NCBI GenBank assembly: GCA_902781705.1
Contig: CACZKE010000035.1
Location: forward strand, 1 to 42,047
Direction: 5' to 3'
DNA length: 42,047 nucleotides
Origin: an uncultured Bacteroidia bacterium
Lineage (GTDB): Bacteria; Bacteroidota; Bacteroidia; Bacteroidales; UBA932
Every line of letters starts with the position of its first letter. Positions within the stretch are counted from its first letter, which is position 1. Of the stretch, positions 22,073 through 28,803 are shown in pieces. The notes under the pieces are model-generated. The model searched no databases. It was not told where the DNA came from and was given only the letters and a program-made list of their open reading frames with translations. The position numbers and the translations under genes were made by a program.

Positions 22073-23436
22073 TACAGTCCGTATTTCTTCATCTTGGCAT
22101 ACATCGTCGGCCGGCTGATGCCCAGCATCTTCGCGGCCGCGGAGATGTTGCCGTTACAGCGTTCCACCGCTTCGCGGATGAGACGTTCCTCCTCAGCACC
22201 GCTGCGCGGGAGACCCCCGGTCAGGCCGGGAGTGACGTTTTCCGTCATGCCCGACCCCGATCGGGCATCTATCTGCAGGTCCTTCGCCGTCAGGATCGTC
22301 CCTTCCGACAGGATCACCGCCTTTTCGATCACATTCTGCAATTCGCGGATATTGCCGCTCCAACGGGCTGCCGAAAGCGCCTGCGCGGCCTCCGGGGCAA
22401 TCCCGGTCAGCGGCCGGCGATATTTCCGGGCAAAACGCTCCAGGAACATCTGTGCCAGCGGAACGATGTCCTCCTTGCGCTCCCGTAGCGGCGGCAGCGC
22501 GATATGGACCGTATTGATCCGATAAAACAGGTCCTCGCGGAAACGTCCTTCCCGCACCAGTTGTTCCAGGTCCATGTTGGTCGCGCAGATGAGCCGGATA
22601 TTCACCGGGATCGCCTGGCTGCCACCGACCCGCACCACGCTGCGGTTCTGGATGGCTCTCAGGAGTTTCGCCTGCAGATGCAGGGGGATGTTGCCGATTT
22701 CGTCCAGGAAGAGCGTCCCGCCGTCGGCCTGCTCGAACTTGCCCACATGGTCCGTATGCGCATCGGTGAACGCACCCTTCACATGACCGAAGAGTTCGCT
22801 CTCGAACAAGGTTTCCGTGATGGCACCGGCATCGACCGCTACCATGGGCTTCCCGCTCCGGAGACTGCGGGCATGGATTTCCCGCGCCAGGACATCCTTG
22901 CCGGTTCCGTTCTCGCCGGTGATAAGCACCGTCGCGTCGGTCGGGGCGATCTTGTCCAGGGTCCTGCGGATGGCGGCCATGGCCCTGGAGGTGCCCCAGA
23001 ACATAGATTCCTTCGCTTCGCCCGGAATGACAGGTGCCTTCGCTTTCCGGGCCTTGTCCCGGGCGGCGGTGAGGACTTCGACGAGTTTGTCGTTGTCCCA
23101 CGGTTTCACGATGAAATCGAAGGCGCCGCGCTTCATCCCCTCCACCGCCAGCGCGACATCGGCATAGGCCGTGAACAGGACGACCTCCACCTCCGGCACC
23201 ATCTTCTTGATTTCCCCGGCCCAGTAGAGGCCTTCGTTGCCGGTGTTGATGCTGGTGGAGAAATTCATGTCCAGCAGGACCACGTCCGGCCGGAACTGTT
23301 CCAGCGAAGCCACCAGGGTAGCCGGCGACGGAATCGCTTTCACCGCCTCGAAGTGCATGGGCAGCAGGATCTCCAGCGTCCGGCGGATGCCGGCGTTGTC
23401 GTCCACGACGAGTATCTTTCCTTTCCTTGCAGTCAT
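22072..23436 (-). CDS. NtrC-type sigma54-dependent response regulator with palindrome inserts in both linkers
   Basis: A 454-residue activator: receiver domain 1-120 (DD12-13, phosphoacceptor D56, K105 region VKPW), AAA+ domain about 145-380 (Walker A GENGTGKD, sigma54-contact loop GAFTDA in place of the usual GAFTGA, Walker B GTLFLDEIG, R-finger region FREDLFYRI) and a Fis-type HTH at the end (NISAAAKMLGISRPTMYAKM). Two linker segments come from palindromes: residues about 136-144 (VIPGEAKES) between receiver and AAA+, and about 389-409 (DARSGSGMTENVTPGLTGG) between AAA+ and HTH. The start at 23436 is used because the upstream TTG at 23448 lies in the -7 element. The likely target is the sigma54 promoter at 17979. 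Confidence 0.93.
   Translation of the reverse strand: MTARKGKILVVDDNAGIRRTLEILLPMHFEAVKAIPSPATLVASLEQFRPDVVLLDMNFSTSINTGNEGLYWAGEIKKMVPEVEVVLFTAYADVALAVEGMKRGAFDFIVKPWDNDKLVEVLTAARDKARKAKAPVIPGEAKESMFWGTSRAMAAIRRTLDKIAPTDATVLITGENGTGKDVLAREIHARSLRSGKPMVAVDAGAITETLFESELFGHVKGAFTDAHTDHVGKFEQADGGTLFLDEIGNIPLHLQAKLLRAIQNRSVVRVGGSQAIPVNIRLICATNMDLEQLVREGRFREDLFYRINTVHIALPPLRERKEDIVPLAQMFLERFARKYRRPLTGIAPEAAQALSAARWSGNIRELQNVIEKAVILSEGTILTAKDLQIDARSGSGMTENVTPGLTGGLPRSGAEEERLIREAVERCNGNISAAAKMLGISRPTMYAKMKKYGL
22211..22270. repeat. Inward-facing palindrome pair inside the regulator gene (AAA+/HTH linker)
   Basis: Copies at 22211-22236 (AGACCCCCGGTC ... GGGAGTGAC) and 22244-22270 (GTCATGCCCGACC ... 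GGGCATCT) face each other across 7 nt and are read in frame. Confidence 0.85.
23005..23031. repeat. Single palindrome inside the regulator gene (receiver/AAA+ linker)
   Basis: AGATTCCTTCGC ... CCGGAATGAC, one 27-bp copy, in frame as VIPGEAKES on the coding strand. Confidence 0.8.
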
Positions 23437-23445
23437 AATTCCGGT

Positions 23446-23477
23446 CAAAAGTACACAATTTCTTGCGTACCCGCAAA
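23446..23477 (-). promoter_or_regulatory. Promoter of the two-component operon
   Basis: TTTG (23477-23474), 20 nt, then TACTTTTG (23453-23446) on the minus strand. Transcription should begin near 23443, about 7 nt before ATG 23436, giving an almost leaderless message. The regulator itself thus appears to use the housekeeping sigma factor. Confidence 0.65.
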
Positions 23478-23509
23478 CCGGAATAATTCGTCAAGTGCAG
23501 AATTATTCG

Positions 23510-23517
23510 TATATTTG
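23510..23517 (+). promoter_or_regulatory. Promoter of the transketolase operon
   Basis: TATATTTG is an exact -7 element about 29 nt before ATG 23547. TTCG at 23487-23490, 19 nt upstream, is a near match to the -33 TTTG. Confidence 0.6.
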
Positions 23518-23546
23518 TCCGATTCGCCAAAAAACAAAACCAAGAT

Positions 23547-24395
23547 ATGTACGACAACAATCAACTGAAAGAAGTCGCGACGCAGGTGCGCCGGGACATC
23601 CTGAGGATGGTCTGCAGCGCGAAGTCCGGTCATCCGGGCGGGTCGATGTCGTCGACAGACATTCTCACCACCCTGTATTTCAACGTCATGAACCAGGATC
23701 CCAAAACGTGGACCCGGGACGGCAAGGGACAGGACATGTTCATCCTTTCCGCCGGCCACATGACTCCGGTGTACTACTCCATCCTCTCCCGCGCCGGTTA
23801 TTTCCCGGTCAGCGAGCTGGCGACCTTCCGTACCTACGGAACCCGCCTGCAGGGCCATCCGTCCATCCGCCGGGACCTCCCCGGGATCTTCCAGACCTCC
23901 GGTTCCCTGGGCCAGGGCCTGTCCGCCGCCTGCGGTCTCGCCCTCGGCAAGAAACTGGACAAGGACGACAACTTCGTCTATTGCCTGTGCGGTGACGGCG
24001 AGTCCGAGGAAGGCCAGATCTGGGAAGCCGGCATGTTCGCCGTGTTCCACAAGCTGGACAACCTCATCGCCATGACCGACTGGAACGGCAAGCAGATCGA
24101 CGGTCCCGTCTCCGAGGTGGCCGGTGAAGGCGACCTCGCCGCCAAGTGGACGGCCTGGGACTGGAACGTCATCGTCGCCGAAGGCCATGACTTCGACTCC
24201 ATCCAGCAGGCCTTCGAACTGGCCAAGGCCGGCAAGGGCAGCGGCAAGCCCACGATGATCCTCTTCAAGACCGAGATGGGTCACGGCGTGGACTTCATGG
24301 CCGGCACCCACAAGTGGCATGGCTCCGTCCCCAAGCCCGAGCAGTTGGAGGACGCCCTCAAGCAGTTAGGTGAAACTTCCTTAGGAGATTTTTAA
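23547..24395 (+). CDS. Transketolase, N-terminal subunit
   Basis: A 282-residue thiamine-diphosphate-binding half of a split transketolase. Visible are SGHPGGSMSSTDIL near residue 27 and the TPP/metal motif GDGESEEGQIWEAGMF with the later asparagine in TDWNGKQIDG. Transketolase moves two-carbon units between sugar phosphates in the pentose phosphate pathway. The C-terminal half starts 1 nt after the stop (TAATATG arrangement), so the two subunits are produced together. Confidence 0.95.
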   Translation: MYDNNQLKEVATQVRRDILRMVCSAKSGHPGGSMSSTDILTTLYFNVMNQDPKTWTRDGKGQDMFILSAGHMTPVYYSILSRAGYFPVSELATFRTYGTRLQGHPSIRRDLPGIFQTSGSLGQGLSAACGLALGKKLDKDDNFVYCLCGDGESEEGQIWEAGMFAVFHKLDNLIAMTDWNGKQIDGPVSEVAGEGDLAAKWTAWDWNVIVAEGHDFDSIQQAFELAKAGKGSGKPTMILFKTEMGHGVDFMAGTHKWHGSVPKPEQLEDALKQLGETSLGDF

Positions 24396-24396
24396 T

Positions 24397-25350
24397 ATGA
24401 AAAAATACATCGATACAGGAAAGAAGGATACCCGCAGCGGATTCGGCGTGGGTCTTCTCGAAGCGGGCCGCGCCGACAGCCGTGTCGTCGCCCTCACCGC
24501 CGACCTCAAAGGCTCCCTCAAGATGGACGCCTTCGCCGCCGAATTCCCCGAGCGTTTCATCCAGTGCGGCATCGCCGAGGCCAACATGGTCGGCACCGCC
24601 GCCGGTCTCGCCATCACCGGCAAGATCCCGTTCATCGGCTCTTTCGCCGAGTTCGTGACCGGCCGCGTGTATGACCAGGTCCGCCAGGAAGTCGCCTACG
24701 GCAAGACCAACGTGAAGATCGCCTCCTCCCACGCCGGCATCACCCTCGGCGAGGACGGTGCCACCCACCAGACGATGGAGGACCTCGCCCTCATGCGCGC
24801 CCTCCCGGAGATGGTCGTGATCAACCCCTGCGACTTCAACCAGACCAAGAACGCCACCATCGCCGCCGCGAAGTATGTCGGCCCGGTGTACCTGCGTTTC
24901 GGCCGTCCGAACGTCCCGAACTTCACCCCGGAGAACGAGGAGTTCGTCATCGGCAAGGCCCAGATCCTCAATGAGGGCAAGGACGTGACGATCGTCGCCT
25001 GCGGCCACCTCGTGTGGGAGGCCCTCCAGGCCGCCGAGGCCCTCGAGGCCGATGGCATCTGCGCCGAGGTCATCAACATGGCCACGGTGAAGCCGCTCGA
25101 CGAAGCCGCCATCCTGGAATCCGTTGTCAAGACCAAGGCCGTCGTGGTCGCCGAAGAGCACAACATGGCCGGCGGTCTGGGCGAGGCCGTGGCCGGCCTG
25201 CTGGCCCGCACCGTCCCGACGCCGGTGGAATTCATCAACGGCGCCGACCGTTTCGGCCAGAGTGGCACGCCTTCTGCATTGATGGCTGCGTATGGCCTGG
25301 ATGCGGCACACATCGCCGCCGCCGCGAAGAAGGTCATCGAGCGCAAATAA
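24397..25350 (+). CDS. Transketolase, C-terminal subunit
   Basis: A 317-residue partner of the preceding gene containing the pyrimidine-binding and C-terminal domains: ERFIQCGIAEANMVGTAAGL with the catalytic glutamate region, then SHAGITLGEDGATHQTMEDL and, at the end, DRFGQSGTPSALMAAYGL. Codon use is strongly C-ending (Ala GCC, Lys AAG), as expected for a highly expressed gene. It overlaps the sigma factor gene by 1 nt (TAATG). Confidence 0.95.
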   Translation: MKKYIDTGKKDTRSGFGVGLLEAGRADSRVVALTADLKGSLKMDAFAAEFPERFIQCGIAEANMVGTAAGLAITGKIPFIGSFAEFVTGRVYDQVRQEVAYGKTNVKIASSHAGITLGEDGATHQTMEDLALMRALPEMVVINPCDFNQTKNATIAAAKYVGPVYLRFGRPNVPNFTPENEEFVIGKAQILNEGKDVTIVACGHLVWEALQAAEALEADGICAEVINMATVKPLDEAAILESVVKTKAVVVAEEHNMAGGLGEAVAGLLARTVPTPVEFINGADRFGQSGTPSALMAAYGLDAAHIAAAAKKVIERK

Positions 25351-25868
25351 TGGAGAATGCCGAGATCGTCTTCAACGAAATCGTAAAGGAGTACAGCGAG
25401 CGTGTGTATTGGCACGTCCGCCGGTTCGTGAACTCCCACGAAGACGCCGACGACCTCGTCCAGGACATTTTCCTGAAGATTTGGACTGCGCTTCCCTCGT
25501 TCCGGGGGGAGGCGCAGCTTTTTACCTGGGTGTACCGGATTGCGACGAACGAGACGCTGAACTGGCTCCGCCGCGAAAAGGTGCGCGCCGCCCTGCGCTT
25601 CACCTCCGTGGACGCAGAGATGGAAAAACGCATCGACAACGATCCTTTCTTCGACGGGGACGCGGCCGACCGGGCCCTCTCGAAGGCCGTCGCGAAACTC
25701 CCCGAAAAACAGCGGCAGGTGTTCATCCTCCGCTACTATGACGAAATCCCCTACGAGGAGATGTCCTCCATCCTGGGCACGTCCGTGGGCGCGCTCAAGG
25801 CGTCCTACCACATCGCCCAGGAGAAGGTGAAGGCCTCCCTCGGGAAAGAATTCGACATGGGCGATTAA
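25350..25868 (+). CDS. ECF-type RNA polymerase sigma factor
   Basis: A 172-residue sigma70-family protein. Region 2 contains EDADDLVQDIFLKIWTALP and FTWVYRIATNETLNWLRRE; region 4 contains LPEKQRQVFILRYYDEIPYE with an HTH (MSSILGTSVGALKASYHIAQ). The start ATG overlaps the transketolase stop, so at least part of its expression is tied to central metabolism genes. A longer frame upstream only reads through transketolase. The two small genes downstream are probably its anti-sigma-like membrane protein and an envelope effector. Confidence 0.9.
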   Translation: MENAEIVFNEIVKEYSERVYWHVRRFVNSHEDADDLVQDIFLKIWTALPSFRGEAQLFTWVYRIATNETLNWLRREKVRAALRFTSVDAEMEKRIDNDPFFDGDAADRALSKAVAKLPEKQRQVFILRYYDEIPYEEMSSILGTSVGALKASYHIAQEKVKASLGKEFDMGD

Positions 25869-25905
25869 ACCTTCCCGAAAGACCCGTGTCTAAAAGAGCG
25901 TCTGT

Positions 25906-26307
25906 ATGAGCAAGAGAACTGACATATCCACCCCGGAAGGCTACTTTGACAGCCTCCAGTCGAGACTCGCCGACATTCCCCGGAGGGAAGAGGAACGCGC
26001 ATCCGCCGCTCCGAAGGGAATCCGCCGGCTCGCCCCGTATGCGGCCTTCGCGGCCAGTATTGCGGTCGCAGTCGTGCTCGGCAACTTCATCCTCCGCTCC
26101 ACGGCCGTTCCGCAGGAGGATGACGGATGGACCTATCTTTCCTATCTCTCCCAAGCCCTGGATCCGGACGGCGCGGCCCTTGTCGACGAAGCCGCGTGGG
26201 AAGACGAGGAGGGCATTCTCTCCGAGGAGGATATCATCAACTACCTGCTCGCGGACGGAATCTCTGTAGAACACTTAAATTATGTTAATTATGAAGAAGG
26301 TTATTAG
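25906..26307 (+). CDS. Small single-pass membrane protein, probable anti-sigma partner
   Basis: A 133-residue protein with a cytoplasmic N terminus (TPEGYFDSLQSRLADIPRRE), one TM at about 44-64 (PYAAFAASIAVAVVLGNFIL) and an acidic outer part rich in Asp/Glu. The PxGYFxxL start is common in small membrane proteins encoded after ECF sigma factors in Bacteroidota. No zinc anti-sigma motif is present. The anti-sigma role is inferred from position only. The 3' end overlaps the next gene. Confidence 0.7.
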   Translation: MSKRTDISTPEGYFDSLQSRLADIPRREEERASAAPKGIRRLAPYAAFAASIAVAVVLGNFILRSTAVPQEDDGWTYLSYLSQALDPDGAALVDEAAWEDEEGILSEEDIINYLLADGISVEHLNYVNYEEGY

Positions 26308-26908
26308 CATACTCTGCGCCCTCGCCCTCTTCGCTGGATTTGCCTTCGCACAGAATCCCCAGCGCGGCCAGGGCAACCGGCACGGCCGGGGCGGTGAGGG
26401 CTGGCGCGAACGCGTCCGGGCCGAGAAAGTCGCCTTCCTGACCGAGCAGATCGACCTCACCGAAAGCGAAGCCCAGGTCTTCTGGCCCATCTACAACCAG
26501 ATCCAGAAAGAGCAGCGCGAAGCGTTCGAAGCCGTACGCAAGGCCTACGAGGCCATGGAAAACGGCGTCAAGGAAGGCAAGACCGGCAAGGACATGGAAA
26601 AGCTCGTGAAAGCCTATGTCGAGGCCAAGGACAAGAGTGACGGCTTCGAGACCAAGGCCTTCAACCAGCTGATCAAGGCCCTCCCTGCCGAAAAGGTCGC
26701 CCGCTACTACGTGGCCGAGGAGAAATTCCGCCAACAGCAGATCGGCCGGCTCGGGAACGGGAACTTCCCGAACTTCAAGATGTCCGAGGAGCAGAAGCAG
26801 CAGTGGAAGGAGCGCGGAGAGCAGTTCAAGGAACAACTCCGCAGCCGTGGCAACCGCCAGCAGCAGAAGAACGAAGGCGGCGCCGCGCCTCAGAAGGAAA
26901 GCATCTAA
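26291..26908 (+). CDS. Spy/CpxP-like periplasmic protein
   Basis: A 205-residue exported protein. The signal peptide is MKKVISILCALALFAGFAFA, followed by an RGQGNRHGRGGEGWRERVRA stretch. A helical region follows (EQIDLTESEAQVFWPIYNQI, then KEQREAFEAVRKAYEAM) typical of the LTxxQ/Spy-like periplasmic stress proteins of Bacteroidota. The tail is Gln/Lys/Arg-rich (KQQWKERGEQFKEQLRSRG). ATG 26291 gives a cleaner signal peptide than ATG 26282. With the sigma factor and membrane protein it forms a plausible envelope-stress operon closed by a terminator. Confidence 0.75.
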   Translation: MKKVISILCALALFAGFAFAQNPQRGQGNRHGRGGEGWRERVRAEKVAFLTEQIDLTESEAQVFWPIYNQIQKEQREAFEAVRKAYEAMENGVKEGKTGKDMEKLVKAYVEAKDKSDGFETKAFNQLIKALPAEKVARYYVAEEKFRQQQIGRLGNGNFPNFKMSEEQKQQWKERGEQFKEQLRSRGNRQQQKNEGGAAPQKESI

Positions 26909-26930
26909 GCGGCTGTCTGTCAGTGATTTA

Positions 26931-26971
26931 ACGGAAATTCCCTGGTGCAAATGTACCAGGGAATTTTTTAT
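26931..26971 (+). terminator. Rho-independent terminator of the ECF operon
   Basis: AAATTCCCTGGT and ACCAGGGAATTT form a 12-bp stem around a 9-nt loop, followed by a run of T. It lies just after the Spy-like gene and just before the convergent ABC ATPase gene. Confidence 0.85.
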
Positions 26972-26974
26972 AAG

Positions 26975-27637
26975 CTACTGTCCGTCAACGAATTGGCCGT
27001 CACGCATGAAGAGCGTCCGGTCGCAGAGGGCTGCGAGCGAAGGATCGTGCGTGACGATGACGACCGTCTGGCCCAGCCGGTCTCGGAGGTCGAAGAACAG
27101 GCGGTGGATTTCCTCCTTGGTGCGGCTGTCCAGGTTGCCGGAAGGTTCGTCGGCGAAGAGGATGGCCGGATCGTTCATCAGGGCGCGGGCGATGGCGACG
27201 CGCTGCTGCTCGCCGCCGGAAAGCTCGGACGGCTTGTGGGAAAGCCGCTCGGACAGGCCCACTTCCCCGAGCAGGCGACGGGCCTTCTCCCGGGCCTCCC
27301 GGGCCGGCGTGCCGCCGATGAGCGCGGGAATCGTCACGTTCTCCAGCGCATCGAACTCCGGCAGCAGATGATGCGCCTGGAAGACGAATCCGATCCGCCT
27401 GTTACGGAAAGCCGACAGTTCCCGGGACCCCAGATGCAGCACATCCGTCCCGTCCACCGTGAGCGTTCCCGCATCCGGCGTGGACAGGGTTCCCAGGATC
27501 TGCAGCAGGGTCGATTTGCCTGCGCCGGAGGCGCCCATGATGGCCACGACCTCGCCTTTGTCCACCTGGATGTCCACACCTTTCAGCACCTTCAGCGTGC
27601 CGAAACTCTTCTCAATGCCCTTTGCCTGAATGATCAT
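26975..27637 (-). CDS. LolD-type ABC transporter ATP-binding protein
   Basis: A 220-residue ATPase: Walker [10 protein letters not shown] (about 35-43), signature LSGGEQQR (about 138-145), Walker [14 protein letters not shown]-loop VTHDPSL. LolD hydrolyses ATP to release lipoproteins from the inner membrane with LolC/E-type permeases. No permease is adjacent, as is common in Bacteroidota. It could equally serve another MacB-like permease. The ATG at 27637 is about 3 nt from the predicted transcription start. Confidence 0.8.
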   Translation of the reverse strand: MIIQAKGIEKSFGTLKVLKGVDIQVDKGEVVAIMGASGAGKSTLLQILGTLSTPDAGTLTVDGTDVLHLGSRELSAFRNRRIGFVFQAHHLLPEFDALENVTIPALIGGTPAREAREKARRLLGEVGLSERLSHKPSELSGGEQQRVAIARALMNDPAILFADEPSGNLDSRTKEEIHRLFFDLRDRLGQTVVIVTHDPSLAALCDRTLFMRDGQFVDGQ

Positions 27638-27642
27638 GGTTG

Positions 27643-27650
27643 CAAAATTA
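27643..27650 (-). promoter_or_regulatory. Promoter of the LolD-type gene
   Basis: TAATTTTG (minus strand) is an exact -7 element ending 5 nt before ATG 27637, implying a nearly leaderless message. No clear -33 TTTG is present. Confidence 0.5.
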
Positions 27651-27694
27651 CGGAAAATTCGCTGATTGACAGGCGGAAATCAGAAAAAAAGTAG

Positions 27695-27702
27695 TATCTT
27701 TG
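27695..27702 (+). promoter_or_regulatory. Promoter of rpsP-rimM
   Basis: TATCTTTG is an exact -7 element. The leader to ATG 27767 is about 60 nt and contains an imperfect CAAGTCT/AGGCTTG inverted repeat (about 27709-27730). Confidence 0.6.
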
Positions 27703-27766
27703 CCGTCCGCAAGTCTCGGGTAGGCTTGCCTAACGCAATTATAAACATTTAAACAACAGATTCACA

Positions 27767-28300
27767 ATGGCTGTTAAAATCAGACTCCAGCGCCACGGTA
27801 AGAAGAATTTCGCATTCTTCCACATTGTTGTGGCCGATTCCCGTTCCCCGCGTGACGGACGTTTCATCGAGCAGCTCGGCTCCTACAACCCGAACACCAA
27901 TCCTGCTACCATCGTCCTCGACGGTGAGAAGGCCCTCAAGTGGCTGAGCGTCGGTGCGCAGCCCACGCTGACCGCCCGCCGTATCCTCTCCTACGAAGGT
28001 GTCCTGCTTCGCAAGCACCTCCAGGAAGGCGTCGCCAAGGGTGCCCTCACCCAGGCCCAGGCCGACGAGAAGTTCGCCGCCTGGAAGGCCGGACAGGATG
28101 AGAAGATCGCCGCCAAGAAGACCGGCCTGAAGAACGAGGCCATCGCCAAGGCGAAGGAAGCCAAGGCCGCCGAGGCCAAGGTCAACGAGGCCCGCGCCGA
28201 AGCCATCGCCAAGAAGAAGGCCGAGGCTGAGGAGGCTGCCCGCCAGGCTGCCGAAGAGGCCGCCCAGGCCGCTGCCGCCGAAGAGGCTCCCGCCGAGTAA
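27767..28300 (+). CDS. rpsP: Ribosomal protein bS16 with a long charged C-terminal tail
   Basis: A 177-residue protein. Residues 1-80 are standard bS16 ([20 protein letters not shown], then [14 protein letters not shown] and [18 protein letters not shown]). The rest is a tail absent from the roughly 80-residue enterobacterial protein: an alanine-, lysine- and glutamate-rich helix ([20 protein letters not shown]) ending in an alanine- and glutamate-rich acidic stretch. Such tails are common in Bacteroidota bS16. It binds 16S rRNA in the 30S body. The stop overlaps the rimM start (TAATG). Confidence 0.96.
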   Translation: MAVKIRLQRHGKKNFAFFHIVVADSRSPRDGRFIEQLGSYNPNTNPATIVLDGEKALKWLSVGAQPTLTARRILSYEGVLLRKHLQEGVAKGALTQAQADEKFAAWKAGQDEKIAAKKTGLKNEAIAKAKEAKAAEAKVNEARAEAIAKKKAEAEEAARQAAEEAAQAAAAEEAPAE

Positions 28301-28785
28301 TGCAGCGAATCGCGCAGGTACTGAAATCCAACGGGCGGGACGGCGAACTCCTCGTGAGTTTCACCGGCATCGACCCGGAGGATATCGACCTTGAGGAACC
28401 GGTGTTCATCGAATTCGATGGACTGCCGGTTCCCTTTTATTTTGAATCCTTCACGCAGCGGGGTTCTTCCCGCGCCCTCGTCCGCCTGACCGGCGTCCGC
28501 TCCCTCCGGGATGCCGAGGAACTTGCCGGTGCCGTCATCTATGCGGAAGACGACCTCTACGAAGACGAGGAAGAAGACCTCACCGGCTGGACCGTCCTCC
28601 ACGCCGACGGCACCCTCGCCGGCACCGTCACCGCCCACGAGGACATCCCCGGCAACCCCTGCATCTGGGTGGAAACCGGTCATGGTGAAGTGCTGATTCC
28701 CCTTCACGAGGAACTCGTCCTGGAGGTGGACGAAGAAAAACAGACCCTCCGGATGGAGATTCCGGAAGGCCTGCTGTCACTCTGA
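28300..28785 (+). CDS. rimM: Ribosome maturation factor RimM
   Basis: A 161-residue 16S processing factor that works with the 30S head. The N-terminal barrel runs from IAQVLKSNGRDGELLVSF to about residue 80 (VRSLRDAEELAGAVIYAEDD). The PRC-barrel follows (LTGWTVLHADGTLAGTV, then CIWVETGHGEVLIPLHEELV). It is coupled to rpsP by a 1-nt overlap. The last codons (LSL, then TGA) are part of a palindromic repeat at 28776-28803, so the natural C terminus may have been replaced. Confidence 0.93.
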   Translation: MQRIAQVLKSNGRDGELLVSFTGIDPEDIDLEEPVFIEFDGLPVPFYFESFTQRGSSRALVRLTGVRSLRDAEELAGAVIYAEDDLYEDEEEDLTGWTVLHADGTLAGTVTAHEDIPGNPCIWVETGHGEVLIPLHEELVLEVDEEKQTLRMEIPEGLLSL

Positions 28786-28803
28786 GGCGAAGTCGAAGAG
28801 TCT
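28776..28803. repeat. Palindrome forming the 3' ends of two convergent genes
   Basis: GTCACTCTGAGG ... GTCGAAGAGTCT, a 28-bp copy. It provides the last codons and stop of rimM on the plus strand and, with the next base, the TAG stop of the hexosaminidase on the minus strand (28804-28802). Confidence 0.75.

Noticed and set aside
25263-25278. Sigma54-like sequence TGGCACG-CCTT-CTGCA ahead of the ECF sigma gene
   Set aside because: It falls in the conserved GQSGTPSAL codons of transketolase, no activator sites are near, and the sigma gene is translationally coupled. Chance match is more likely, though start mapping would settle it.
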